Below are positions 11,691 through 24,329 of a stretch of 64,000 bases of DNA, piece by piece. Under the pieces are notes generated by a model that saw only the letters and a list, made by a program, of their open reading frames with translations, was not told where the DNA came from and made no database searches. The stretch comes from Bretschneidera sinensis. Its lineage: Eukaryota; Streptophyta; Magnoliopsida; Brassicales; Akaniaceae. Position 1 is the stretch's first letter. The number at the start of each line of letters is the position of its first letter. A program made the translations under genes and the position numbers. The DNA lies in assembly GCA_023935145.1 (NCBI GenBank), contig CM043700.1, positions 144,261,828 to 144,325,827 on the forward strand, given 5' to 3'.

Positions 11691-12689
11691 ATCACAACTA
11701 GCGAAGAACAGTAGTCGAAAGTCTTAACTATGTAGTGATAAATATTGTGAGTGATTAATTTTAATTTTTTATATGTAAATTAAAAAATAATATAATAAAT
11801 AATATGTTTTAATGATTATTTTCTCAAGCTATAAGTATTTTGACACATTAAAGTTTTAGAATTGAATTTTCAAGTCAATAGTTCTCATGGATAAGAGGAT
11901 TACTATCTTATATATATATATATATATATACTGATGAAATATAGATAGATTAGATTATCATTGTTACTAAAAAAAAACGTCAATAAAAGCTTTAATTTAT
12001 CTATTGGCTATGTTAGGTGTCACAAAAAAAAGTTCAAACTTAAAGTAGTCTTCAGGTAATCACTCAATATCTAGTAAGCATGTCTTATTTCAACGGTTAA
12101 TAATGCAAAATAATTTTTAAATTATATTATTAAATATAATATCAAACTATAATTAAGTGCTTTTAAAACCACTTGTTTACTATGATATTTCTTTTTCATG
12201 AGAAAATCCATGTTAATTTTAATTGTTAAATGTGTTTTGTCCTCTAATTTTTCTTGTGATAGAATTTTCGAAGTGAAATAGTATATTTTTTCTCCTCAAA
12301 GTGGAAAAGTGTGATTTGATTTAAATAGGTAAGAAAATTCCAAAATTTAAGCTTATTAATCTTTATTTTTTAAAATTAATTTAATGAATTTAATTACAAA
12401 TTAATTAATTGTTTGTGAAACATTTATTCATATAGATTAATGATTTTTTCCTTCTATAAATAACTTGCTTATATAGAGCAAAATTATATCTTAATTATTT
12501 GAGAAAACTAAAAAAATTAATTTAGTTGAATTAATTATATATTAATTTATTTTTATAAAAAAAACTTATTTATATAAAATAATGAAATTTTTATCAAACA
12601 ATTACTTATAGAGAATCTTAATTTTTTTTAAAATAAAATATAATTATTAAGTACACGTATTATTTCTATTTAATGTTCTACATTTTATT

Positions 12690-12691
<2 letters not shown>

Positions 12692-12736
<45 letters not shown>
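12692..12736. repeat. (TA)n microsatellite
   Basis: A run of about 22 TA dinucleotides in AT-rich intergenic DNA. Confidence 0.95.
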
Positions 12737-12740
<4 letters not shown>

Positions 12741-13427
12741 CTTCTTGGCATATCTGCCTAAGTGTATAAGTCATCTTCATCCCCAATTACATTTCAGTTG
12801 ATACACTTTTTGAATTTTCTCACCTGTGGGGTACTAGTGATTAATTACATCCCATGGAAAACTATAGGAAGGGAGAAGACTTAATAAGAGGACTAGTACG
12901 AAATGAAGTCTTTCTTCATCTCTTTTCTGAAGTAGAAGACAGTTTTGATGCTGAACCATACAATTTACTAGTGCAAAAGATAAGATCAGATAACACATTG
13001 GTGCAACCTTCTCAATTTCAAAATTAACTAATGACTACTGATTAAGCCATAGTTATCGCCTTAGTGGCGTAGTTTTATGGAAGGGACCACCTGAAATGGC
13101 TTTTAAATAATTCATCTAAGAAATTTAAAAGGCCAAAAGAAAAGCCAAATGAAGAAGACTTCAATGAAAATTTTATGTTTTTTATCGTTTTGTTTCTATG
13201 TTAGGGTCGTGATACCAACTAGTCATGCTAAAATTTAGAAATATGGGGACATTATAGAATCTTAACGTGTAAACAATATAATGGAAAATGACTAGATATG
13301 TATCATTAGATTAATTTGCTGCTATGTAATAAGTGAAAACCATATTACATAGCAGTGAATTAATTCGTGTGAAGGTATTGAATTTTTGTATATGAAAAAT
13401 GTAAGGGTATGTTCGGGTAACAGTTTT

Positions 13428-13463
13428 CTGTTTTCAGTTTTCGAAAATGAAAACTGAAAACAG
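13428..13463. repeat. Perfect 15-bp hairpin
   Basis: CTGTTTTCAGTTTTC and its exact reverse complement are separated by GAAAAT. The surrounding AGTTTTCTG/GAAAAC-rich DNA resembles 55313-55660, which suggests fragments of a shared MITE-like family. Confidence 0.7.
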
Positions 13464-15597
13464 TTTTTTGATGTTTTCTGAAGAAAACATGTTTAGATAA
13501 CTGTAACTCGAAAATTGTTTCCAAAACAGAAAGCAATGAAATGTTGTTTGGATAATCTTATCTTGAAAGCTGTTTTGATATACTTTATAATTATTTTTAG
13601 TTTTGAATTTAAATTTAAACTCCATATTAATTTTATTTCTCATATTTATTAAATATTTAAAAATAATTAATATTATTTTATTTTCAAAATTTTAATATAT
13701 TTTATATATCATAGAGGAATTTGTGGGGTAATAATTTGTAGTGTATGTACCGTATACAACATCTTCCAGTAGAACCAAATTCAATGTTTCAGCCCTCAAG
13801 TCAGATAATTTTATTGTTAAGGCCTTGCTTGTTAGAAACTTGCACAAAATTTTCATATGCGTCTTAGCATTTTAAAATCAATCAAGTAACCCCCTAAACA
13901 TTGCGCCAATATCAAATAGGGCCACCCATTAGAAGTTTCATCTACGCTAACTGTAAGTTTAAACGATCAAAATACCTTCTTTTTTTAATTTTCAAAACAA
14001 AAAGCTTACTAATCGCAGTTGCGGAATGGACTAACAATCAAACGATGTACTGGTATTTAGGTTTGTTTTTCTTTTTCCATTTTTCTATAAGCAGATTTTT
14101 ATATTCGTTAATTTCTTTTAAATTTGTGTGACAAGTATCTGGATCACATGCTTACCAAATGTGTGTGTGCACGCGCGCATAAACCTATTCAAAGTCGAGT
14201 AAGAATCAAGTTTAAAAATCCAAAATAACTTATTAAAACTTCAAACACATTCAAAGTTGGATAAGATCGTAAAAAAAAAAATTCAACTTAAATAATTTAT
14301 TTTTTTGCATTTACTTGAACTATCACATTTTGGCCTTTGAAATTTAAAATTTTTCAATACGTTTACAAATTACAAAAGCAACAAAGACAAATAAAGAAGG
14401 ACAACAATAACGATATCAAAATACTATACCATTGATTTTTACTTTCTTGGATCAAAATTCTTCACACTCAAATCTTCATCCCGAAAAATATGTTAAACAA
14501 AATATCTCCATTTATTCATCCAATGAAGTAAAATAATACTAAATGATTTGGATACATGAAGATAAAATTTTATGGTCAATTAATATTATAAAATAGGTTC
14601 TTTTAAAACATTAGTATAAAATAACGAAAACATAATTTTTACATAATAAACACTCAAAGAATAACGGTTAATATTTGCAAAGAAATGATAGATTAACAAT
14701 TTTGTTAGAAATAATCAAAGAAAATGTTATAAAATATCTTTGGAGTTACCGTCGTTAATATATAAGTCATGAAAAAAAAAAAATTAGTATATACAATATA
14801 ATTTATGAGAGAGTGGCTTACCCTAATAGATAATCTATAAATATTTAATTGATCTATTAATTAATGTGTTTATCTATGTTACGCAGCCACAATTGAGAGA
14901 TTACTTATTTTTAATATATATTATAGATTTTTTTCATAGACAAAAATGCAATAACTTAAAGTAGGAAAAAAATTAACTTTTTTTTCACGTAATACTATAT
15001 TTTAGGCTAACTTAAAAAAACGAAAGAAATGAAAAATTCAAATCTAATGAATAAGTCTATTCTTAACTTAACTTATGAGGCTCCATTTTGAATAAATATT
15101 AAGGTTTAAATTTTCAAGCTGGACCATATCTATTGGGCCTATAATTTGTTGTGAGTTTGGCCCAACCTTGATCTTGATTAGCCCCAATAAATTTTGAAAA
15201 AAAAGTTAGACTATATTTGTGAGTTCAAAAGAAAAGAATGAAGGAACAAAAAAGAGGAAGTAAAAAGGAAAATAAATTACATAGATTTTTTTTTAAGTAA
15301 TATGTAATTATAAGTATCTCTCTTACAATTTTTTTTAAATTTAATTTTATATAATTTTATGTAATTAATTTTTTTTTTAAAGACTATAAATGTAAATTAT
15401 TTTATTAAAAAAATTGTAAGTGACGCTTTAAAAATTTGCAAAAGAGACGCTTATGTCTTAGAGAGTTACACTTCCAAAAACCTTTCCCCTCTAAAAAAAG
15501 GAAAAAGAAAAACATCCCAAAGAAAACCTTCCCGCCAAAATCCTTCACCCTCAGCATCACCGTCCATCAAATGATGATGATGGAAAAAATGATGATG

Positions 15598-18159
15598 ATG
15601 AGCCTCTCTCTTCCTTTTCCCGCCAAACTTCCTCCACCTTCTCTCAGACCCTCAAAACCTTCCTGCCAAAATCCTTCACCCTCATCATCACCGTCCATCA
15701 AATGCATCACCAACTTTGAGCCCCTCAAGGACCATCTGATCCAGAACCTGAATGCGGGCAATCTCCACCCTTGACCTCATGACCAAACAGGGTAGCCACC
15801 CAGACCTCATGACCTACTCCCGCCTCCTCAAATCCTGCATCAGGTCACGCGATTTCCAACTCGAAAAATTTGTTCACGCCCACTTGACTCAGTCTGGACT
15901 CGATCTCGACTCGATCCTGTTCAACACGCTCATCACCTTGTACTCAAAATGTGGCGAATTGGCTAAAGCTAATACGATATTTGGGAGTATGGGAATTAAA
16001 AGAGATTTGGTTTCATGGAGTGCTATGATTTCTTGTTTTATAAATAATGGAATGGAATTTGAAGCTATTGTCACGTTCCTTGATATGCTTGAAAGTAGGT
16101 TTGAGCCAAATGAGTACTGCTTTGCAGCGGTTCTTCGGGCTTGTTCGAAAGAGGGTTATGTTTCGATTGGGAGAATAATTTTTGGGTTTTTGATGAAAAG
16201 TGGGTACTTTGAATCTGATGTGTGTGTCGGGTGTGCTCTGATTGATATGTTTGTGAAGAGTAGTGGTGATTTGGAGTCAGCATATAAGGTGTTTGATAAA
16301 ATGCCTGAGAAGAATGTGGTTTGTTGGACTTTGATGATAACTAGATGTAGTCAGTGGGGATATCCAGGAGATGCTATTGATTTGTTTTTTAATATGGTTT
16401 TAAGTGGGTATGTACCGGATAGGTTTACACTAAGTAGCGTTGTTTCAGCTTGTGCAGAGCTGGAGTTGTTGTCCCTTGGGCAGCAATTGCATTCTTGGGT
16501 TATAAGGTCAAGATTGGCCTTGAATGTTTGTGTTGGATGTAGTTTAGTGGACATGTACGCAAAGTGTGTTGCAGATGGATCTGTGGATGATTCTAGAAAG
16601 GTTTTTGATAGGATGCCAGATCATAATGTTATGCCTTGGACTGCGATTATTACAGGATGTGTGCAAAGCAGAGGGTTTGATAAGGAAGCTCTTGAACTAT
16701 TTTGCGAAATTATTGAGGGTTATATTCCACCAAATCATTTTACTTTTGCCAGTGTCCTGAAGGCATGTGGAAATCTTTCTGATCCACACATGGGTGAGCA
16801 GGCTTACACCCATGCAGTGAAAAGGGGTCTTGCTTCAGATGATTGTGTAAGAAACTCTCTTATCAGCATGTACTCTCGATCTGATAGGTTGGAAGATGCC
16901 CGTAGAACTTTTGAATCTCTATTTGAAAAGAATTTGGTTTCTTACAACACTATAGTTGATGCCTATTCCAAGAATTTGAATTCTAAAGAAGCCTTTGAAC
17001 TTTTTCATGAAATTGTGGATAGGGAAATGGGAGTTAGCGCTTTCACATTTGCTAGTCTGTTGAGTGGAGCTTCAAGCATTGGTGCAATCGGTAAGGGTGA
17101 GCAAATCCATGCTCAGGTACTAAAATCAGGGTTTGAATCAAACCAACGCATTTGTAATGCTTTGATATCTATGTATTCTAAGTGTGGAAACATAGAAGCT
17201 GCTTTCCAGGTCTTCAATGAGATGGGAGATCGAAATGTTATGTCATGGACTTCAATGATCACTGGTTTTGCGAAACACGGATATGCTACAAGAGCTATGG
17301 AAAGGTTCCACAATATACTTGAAGTAGGTGTAAAGCCAAATTAGATCACCTATATTGTTGTTTTATCAGCTTGCAGCCATGTTGGTTTGGTTTCAGAGGG
17401 ATGGAAACACTTCAAATCAATGTACAAAGAACATGGGATTGTTCCGAGGATGGAACATTACGCATGCATGGTTGATTTACTGGGCCGATCTGGATCTCTT
17501 GTGGAAGCAATTGAGTTTATCAACTTGATGCCCTTCAGTGCTGATGCTCTGGTATGGCGTACATTTCTTGGAGCCTGCCGTGGTCATGGTAACAAAGAGC
17601 TCGGGAAGCATGCTGCAAAAATGATTCTTGAACAGGACCCACATGATCCAGCAGCCTACATCTTACTATCAAACTTGTACGCTTCTGTGGGTCAGTGGGA
17701 TAATGTCTCAGAAATCAGGAAAAACATGAAGGAAAGAAATTTGATCAAAGAAGCAGGTTGTAGTTGGATAGAGGTTGAAAGTAAGGTGCACAAGTTCCAC
17801 GTGGGGGATACTTCACACCCACAAGCAGAGAGATATATGAAGAATTGGATCAATTGGCTTTGAAAATAAAGGGATTGGGGTATGTCCCTAATACAGATTT
17901 TGTTCTTTATGAATTGGAGGATGATCAGAAAGAGCAATTTTTGTTGCAGCACAGTGAGAAAATTGCTGTTGCATTTGGTCTAATAAGCACGGTCAAATCA
18001 AAACCTATTCGAATATTTAAGAATCTTCATGTTTGTGAAGATTGTCACACAACAATCAAATACATTTCAATGGCCACTAGAAGAGAAATCGTGTTAAGAG
18101 ATTCAAATCGGTTCCATCATATCAAGGATGGGAGATGCTCATGCAATGATTACTGGTGA
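15598..18159 (+). pseudogene. EMB2261-like PPR-DYW protein gene, disabled
   Basis: A single-exon plant PPR gene of the PLS-DYW class, a family whose members bind organellar RNA and edit C to U. The match to Arabidopsis EMB2261 (At3g49170) runs nearly full length, from MSLSLPFPAKL to the C-terminal NDYW, with tandem PPR motifs (such as LVSWSAMISC, NVMSWTSMITGFAKHG), an E domain, and a DYW deaminase domain with HSE and CxxCH motifs (QHSEKIAVAFG, CEDCH). Three lesions break it. A 14-base loss near 15755-15768 shifts frame between NLNAGNLH and RAISTLDLM. A GAG codon has become TAG at 17342-17344 (VKPN|ITY). One G is missing near 17831, before the sequence for ELDQLALKIKG. The longest surviving frame, 15752-17344, would start at an internal Met. 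Sequencing error is a weaker alternative, since three errors of different kinds would be needed. Confidence 0.9.
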
Positions 18160-19920
18160 ATGATGATGATGATGATGCATTTGAAGTGTGTGAGATCTCT
18201 TTGATGACTGTGTTCTCTGTAACTAAAAGTTCGTATACTCCATTGGCCAGGTGCTGATTTTTTCTGGTTTGTTCTGTGATGTGGCACTTTCAAAATTCTT
18301 CTCACTTCTCCTTGGAACTCTCTACTGGCTGGCTTTATGAAGTGGATGTACTCAGTGCAAGAAACTTAAAAGCTCGTGGCTTCCTGATCTTCAGCTGGCA
18401 AGTAGATCTGTGTAACTTGTTCTTTGGCATCTCTTACATGTTTTGGTAACTGTACTGTAGTTCTCAATGCTTGCTTCTTTGTAACACTTTGTATACATTC
18501 TATTGATTAATAACTTGATATTAATTACCGTTACCTATTCTCAAAGATCTTCCAATATTTATTATTCCACTTAGTCAATTTGTTTCATTTCTTTCTTCTG
18601 AATGACAATGCAAGTATTTTTTCTTATCTAGTGATATGGAAGTATTGTACCGCTGTGGTAAATTGTAGGGAATTAATATTAGTGGCTCCTGCTTGAGGCA
18701 TAGTACTGTGGGTTAGGTTTGTTTTTTTTTTGTTTTTTCTTTCTTTTAAGCTCTGCTTTTATCCTTTTCTTTTATTTTTTATTGAGCCTTTACTCTTATC
18801 TTGTAAATGCTTACTCATATCTTGTAAATGCTGGCATCTCAGGTTGGAAAGTTCTTGTCTATCTTTGGTTCATAAGAGATACATGATACAAGATATTTTC
18901 AACCATTAGATTAAAACAAGATTTCTTAATTTCTCTATCTTCTCATGCCATACAATAATTGAGCATGCCTTTGTGCCATGTATCTTTCATGGCTCAGTGC
19001 TAAACAAGAATTTCTCCTCAAGTTGGGGGCTTGACAACCTTTTGATGCCCCTTAATCATATAAACATAGACTAATCATATTTTGGGCATGATAACTATGA
19101 TGAACTGAGCAATGGAATTAAAGAAACCTACAAGATTGACGATTGTTCAATTTTGTTATTATTCACTAATAACGGAGAAATTTTTGATAAGTCACGTTTT
19201 TTTCAGTAAGATCTGAAAAGTGTTGATATAATCAAAGTAACAGAGAATCACTTTAAACATAAAAATTGAAAGGGAAAGAGAGCAATCCTAAGATACCTAA
19301 TGACATGTTTTGACGCTAACAATACTCAATGGGAAAACTAAAATGACTCCAGCCCTTAGCTTGAGCAAAATGTAAGAAAAACATATTATTCTAGAGTAAA
19401 TGAGTAATATTCATAACCGTTACAATACTTTAAGACACATGACGTTAAGAGATAAGGTTCGCTTCTCGACTACGAGATTCTTGAATTGTAGACCTTCACT
19501 AATATATATCCATAATGACAAATGAGAGCCCGCATCAAGTACGTGTACAATGTCAAAGCCTTGTATCTTGAAACAATCATTGTTGTCTAAAAGACACCAA
19601 TAATGTATCTCGCATTTCATCCGCCATTCCATTATCTTAGAAAAGTTCCTTAACATGATCACGCAAGATGCCATGGCTTGAGACGTATTTGATATATTGA
19701 ATACAAATTAATGACTCATACACACAAATCTACCACACGACTTATCAACTTGGTTTAAGTAATTAAAATGGATATATATTTTAAGTTGATAGGTGAAGTC
19801 CACAGCTAGAGTAATAGGTCTAGCATTCCTAAAAACTAAATCATGATCTTGCTTATTAGCTCATATGAATCATACATAAAGTATCACTTCTACACATGTG
19901 AGTAATAATCATAACAAATA
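18160..19920. other. PPR 3' flank and intergenic stretch
   Basis: The 3' region of the PPR gene, with several possible AATAAA-like signals (for example around 18508), then AT-rich DNA up to the left LTR of the copia element at 19921. No coding region or RNA gene was recognised. Confidence 0.6.
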
Positions 19921-20598
19921 TGTTAGGAAAAATTATCGGGTCGAAGCTAACACACAACTAAAGTGAAATGAGAAAAATAAAGATAAAATAGACACAAATA
20001 TTTTACGTGGAAAAACCCTAGAACAAATTGTGGTAAAAAACCACGAGCAAGTGTAGGAGGATTTCACTATTGTAAAATAGAGATTACAATATCTTCTCTC
20101 TAATTACAATAAGATAACAATTGTCGAATCTCTATTGTAATAGGAAAAATAACTCTCTCACAAAATTGAGAAAATATTACTTACAAAGAAGAAACAAATT
20201 TTCTTCTCTAAGTAGTAACTTTCAAGAAAACTCTCACAAAAACATTTGCTCTCTTTCTAATGGATGCTCTCAGATTCCTTCACTTTATATATTGCACAAC
20301 TGAAACAAGCCATTTATAGGCAAGTCACTTGAAGAACTTGTGGTAGACAAGTCTCCATGTTTCTCTCCAAAATGAATGGTTAAGAGATTAGTGCTCCATT
20401 AACCCTTTTTAATTGCCTTCCACTTTGTCTTGTGGTAGACAAGTCTCCATGTTTTTCTTCAAAATGAATGGTCAAGAGATTAGTGCTCCATTAAACCTTT
20501 TTAATTGCCTTCCACTTTGTCTTGTGGTAGATAAGTCTCCATTATTAATCAAGGTGGAGAAAGTGGCTTTACCACTAAAAAAGCCATCTCTTATCACA
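19921..20598 (-). repeat. Copia 3' LTR (left)
   Basis: On the plus strand it starts TGTTAGGAAAAATTATCGGG and ends CTCTTATCACA. It contains a tandem repeat of 92-base units beginning CTTGTGGTAGACAAG at 20337, 20429 and 20521 (the third partial). A TATA-like site on the minus strand lies near 20283-20292. The right LTR at 24343-25017 is closely similar with scattered differences. Confidence 0.92.
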
Positions 20599-20613
20599 TT
20601 CTCCCACTTAAAG
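20599..20613 (-). promoter_or_regulatory. Copia polypurine tract
   Basis: The minus strand reads CTTTAAGTGGGAGAA directly before the 3' LTR. Purine-rich AAGTGGGAGA is the usual plus-strand priming site in plant copia elements. Confidence 0.8.
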
Positions 20614-20663
20614 TCACTTTCGTAATCCTTCCATCCTTCCGCACTTGCCAAATCCATGCTTGC

Positions 20664-21428
20664 TTACGTTTCTGCTAGACCACATGAGGATCTACACCAT
20701 TTAAACTTGTCAGTGTTGATCGGCTTGGTCATAACATCTGCTAGGTTCTCGTCGGTGTGAATCTTCTGCATATCCACACTACTTTCTTCCACTACTTCTC
20801 GAACGATGTGATACTGAACCCTTATGTGCTTTGTCCGTGAATGAAAAGTTAGATTCCTTGCAATGTGCAAGGCACTCTAACTGTCACAAAATAGAACAAT
20901 CTTCTCTTGTTTGTGCTCGAGCTCCTCCAATAACCTTTGTATCCAAACTGCTTCCTTGCAAGCTTGTGTAGCCACCATGTATTCTGCTTCCGTTGTAGAT
21001 AGAGCCACAACTATCTGCAGTTTAGAAACCTAGCTTACAGCTCCTCCTGCAAGTGTAAACACATAACCTATAGTAGACTTGTTTTTATTGAGATCTTCTG
21101 CAAAATCTGAATCAACATAGCCTCTGACAGTAAAATCGGATCCTCCGTAACATAATACAGCATTTGAGGTTCCTCTAATGTATCTCAGAAGCCTCTTCAC
21201 AGTATTCCAATGCTCTCCACCAGGATTCACCATAAATCGACTAACCACTCCCATTGCTTGTGCAATATCTGGTCTTGTACAAATCATAGCAAACATCAAA
21301 CTTCCCACTGCTAATGCATACGGTACTTGAGACATCTCCCTCCCCTCTCTTTCATTGTTAGGACACATACTTGAGGATAACTTGAAATTAATAGGAAGTG
21401 GGGTAGAAATTGGCTTACTATCTTGCAT
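20664..21428 (-). pseudogene. Copia RNase H region
   Basis: Similarity begins at KPISTPLP and continues through YALAVGSLMFAMICTRPDIA, YVDSDFAED, and the segment with STTEAEYMVATQACKEA to HIRVQYHIVREVVE and ENLADVMTKP, which are hallmarks of copia RNase H. In-frame stops interrupt it (for example around 21030 and 20870), so it cannot make a protein. Confidence 0.9.
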
Positions 21429-21548
21429 GTTAAAGCATCACAAGATCTTGTTGAAGTAGTTCTTCTGGGAAAGTCAAATCTTCCTGTTATTTCTGTCTCG
21501 GTGAATCTGCATCCTTAGAATCTTGCTTGCTTGCTGGTCTCAAGTCCT

Positions 21549-22268
21549 TTATATCAAATCCCTAGCCAACTGTGCCTTCAATTCTTGGATTTGATCTCTG
21601 TTGGGGCCTGCTACCAACATGTCATCCACATACAACAACAAGATAATAAAATCATTATCACCATCAAACCATTTGAAGTATGTACAATGGTTTGAACTGA
21701 GTCTGTTGTATCCAAAGCTAATAATGAATGAATCAAATCTCTTGTACCAATACCTCGGCACCTGTTTAAGACCGTATAGAGATTTGTTCAACCTACAAAC
21801 CAAGTTCTCATTTCCTGTTTCAGCAAAACCTTCTGGTTGGAGGATATAGATTTCTTCTTCAAGTTCTCCATGAAGAAATGCAGTTTTCACATCCAACTGC
21901 TCCAGATGTAAGTCAAACGTAGCTCACATAGTCAGGACTACTCTGATTGTTGTAAGCTGAACCACCGGGAAAAATATCTCATTGAAATCAATACCTTCTT
22001 TCTGAGCGAATCCCTTTACCACCAATCTTACACGAAACCGTTCCACTTGATCATTGCTATCCCGCTTGATCATGTAGACCCATTTGTTAACTATGGCTGT
22101 TCTCCAATGTGGCAATGGTACCAGTTCCCAAGTCTTGTTCTTGTGTAGAGCTTCAATTTTTTCCTGCATTGCTGTCATCCACAAAGACACATTTGAGCTA
22201 CTTGTAGCTTCTTGAAAAGTTGAGGGCTCTCCAAGGCCATGCGCACTAGTGTGCGCACTTCTGCACAC
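21549..22268 (-). pseudogene. Copia reverse transcriptase region
   Basis: The minus strand encodes LHKNKTWELVPLP, NKWVYMIKRD, VRLVVKGFAQKEGIDF, DVKTAFLHGELEEEIY, CRLNKSLYGLKQ and the catalytic YVDD box (LLLYVDDMLVAG). An in-frame TGA separates the segments near 21921, and the reading frame is lost between RT and RNase H. It is a pol remnant. Confidence 0.93.
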
Positions 22269-23003
22269 AAGCAGAAAGGTGTTGTGTGAAGGGGAACCAG
22301 CGCTGCAGTGCTGAAATCTGGCAAGAATAGCACAAGGGACAAAAAATCAGAGCTGCAGCGCCGGAATCTGGCAGAAATAGCATATGGACAACATGTTTTA
22401 ACCCCCTTTTAGGTGCGTGAATGCAAGGTTAAAATGCTTAGCACCACTTAGGATTGATGGAGGGCCATGGTTGAGTGGTCAATAAGATCTAAGGGTGGAG
22501 ATTGACACACAAGATTGGACAAGAAGTTGGTGCACTATATAAAGGGTCACCTAGGTTCAATCTTAAGTAACAATGTGATGATGTAACTTATGAGACATGT
22601 GTGTGAATGAGAGAATTGTGTGAGAGTGCAAAGACACATACATACAAGAGGGACTCATTGTAGAGAGGCTAATTGTAAAGAAGAGAGGATAGTATAGAAT
22701 TGACAAAAAGCTTTGTAATAGGTCTATCACTTTCTAGTTCTCTTCTTGGTTTCTTCAAGAACTTGTGCTTCTTGAAGGGGATTGTTGTAACTTTGTAAGA
22801 ACCATTGATTTAGTGCAGAGAGTTCGGAGGAACTCAAGGGGACATAGGCACATTGTCGAACCTCGATAACAATTGTTTGTCTTCTTTCATTATTTGATTT
22901 TCTATTCTTGTGTTCGATTGTTGTTTTTCTTTCTACAAGTCATTCAAGACTTGGGTGTTTGGAAGATCACCACCTGGGCATCTTGCTAAGGTGATTTCCA
23001 ACA
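22240..23003 (+). repeat. Foreign insert replacing copia integrase
   Basis: Copia similarity stops inside the pre-integrase domain near 23004 (after LMWHL) and resumes in the reverse transcriptase near 22230 (EPSTFQEA). The roughly 760 bases between do not resemble integrase. They contain a plus-strand TATA-like ACTATATAAAGGG near 22526-22540 and end in ...TTTCCAACA, so they may be an LTR of another element. No matching target duplication was found, and the exact limits are uncertain. Confidence 0.6.
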
Positions 23004-23576
23004 TTTGAGATGCCACATCAACGTCGACTTTTCTCCCTTTTTGATTGATACGACACACGCATCAGCTTCCTTCAGTGTTTCCCCTTTTAGCATGAATAGA
23101 TTCGTTGCGATCTTTTCTGCCTTCATAACCACAAGTACACCTTTGACAATCTTCATAATCCCATTTTTGATATGAGTCTTGCATCCAAGACTATCTATTT
23201 GCCCTAAAAACAATAGATTCTTCCTCAGGCCCTTCACGTGTCATACATCCTAAATAGTGCGAACTATACCATCAAACATCTTTATCTTGATAGTACCAAT
23301 ACCAGCAATCTCCAAAGCATGATTATCACCCATGTGTACAGAACCTCCTGAGACTGGTTCATATTTGTGAAACCATTCTCTCTGAGATGCCATGTCCCAT
23401 GTTGCTCCTGAATCTAGTAACCAGATATCAGCGAACTGCTTTCTGCCTCAAACTGTCGTTGTTGCCTCGCTGTATAGAACTTCACCATCATCTGAGGCAC
23501 TTGCCACATTCCCTTGAGCATTTAATGACTCAGGGACTCCACTCTTCTTTTTGTACCAACAATCCTTCTTGACATG
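23004..23576 (-). pseudogene. Copia protease and pre-integrase region
   Basis: The minus strand encodes the aspartic protease motif LLDSGAT followed by WDMASQREWFHKYEPV, then GLRKNLLFLGQIDSLGCK and MKIVKGVLVVMKAEK of the pre-integrase domain, ending at MWHL where the insert begins. Stops occur, for example before GLRKNL. Confidence 0.85.
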
Positions 23577-24228
23577 TCATTTCTTGCCACAGTTGTAGCA
23601 GTTGAAATTCTTCTTATTTCTTGATTTCGATCTACTATGATTCTGACTCCCACTGGGGCCACGTTCCGTTAATCTTCCTCTCGTCATTGTCAAAACTTCC
23701 ACTTGCTGCGAACCTGCCTGTCTGTCTTCTTTGTTTTTGCTCAGGGTTTCTTCTTCCAAAACAGCAGCTGCAATTTTTTCGAAGACTAGATAGTCTATGA
23801 GGATGTTGTTCGTCAAATTGATGATGAGTTGATCATACAAGTCAAGTAGACTTTGTAGTAGAAGCTCAGCACGTTTAGATGTCTCTATTGTGTAACCCAT
23901 TGATGTAAGTTGCAAAAATAGAGTATTCAAAATGTTGATGTGGTCAGTCACCGACGTGGATTCCGCCATTCGAAGAGTGTAAAGTCTCCTCTTTAAGAAG
24001 ATCTTATTGTGTAGTGACTTGGCCTCGTACAGTCTTGTTAGAGTATCTCAAATCTCCTTCGCAGTCTTCTTTTCCACCACATAACACTCCATTGGCTAGT
24101 GCTAAGTGTAGATCGGCAATTGCGTTGCCGTCCATCTCGTTCCACTTGTTGTCGTCAGTGATCTCTGCGAGTCTTTCTCCAATTGTTGTCAAAAAATTGT
24201 CTTTCCTTAAAATTTCCTTAATCTTCAT
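23577..24228 (-). pseudogene. Copia gag region
   Basis: The minus strand encodes a gag polyprotein remnant: RKDNFLTTIGERLAEITDDNKW, then after a break MAESTSVTDHINILNTLF, SKRAELLLQSLLDLYDQLI, YLVFEKIAAAVLEEE, and a CCHC zinc knuckle (CYNCGKK then HVKKDC) interrupted by a stop at about 23577. It is shifted in frame between the two parts. Confidence 0.9.
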
Positions 24229-24329
24229 TTTTCACGACGAGAAATTACTCCCGTTAAACTTCTCAACATCAAATTTTGTCGTAGTTGACATCTCGTTCAC
24301 AACGATCTGCTTCACCCCCTCAACCAATT

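Larger units (their letters stand above)
11699..15570. other. AT-rich intergenic stretch with microsatellites
   Basis: A very AT-rich region upstream of the PPR gene. It contains TA dinucleotide runs near 11910-11931 and 12692-12736 and a perfect hairpin at 13428-13463. No coding region or RNA gene was recognised. The last few hundred bases (about 15430-15570) should hold the PPR promoter and 5' untranslated region; no clear TATA box was picked. Confidence 0.6.

Noticed and set aside
15752..15754. ATG at 15752 as the natural PPR start
   Set aside because: The N-terminal region matching EMB2261 (PAKLP..., NLNAGNL) lies upstream in another frame, so this Met is internal and the frame is broken by a deletion.
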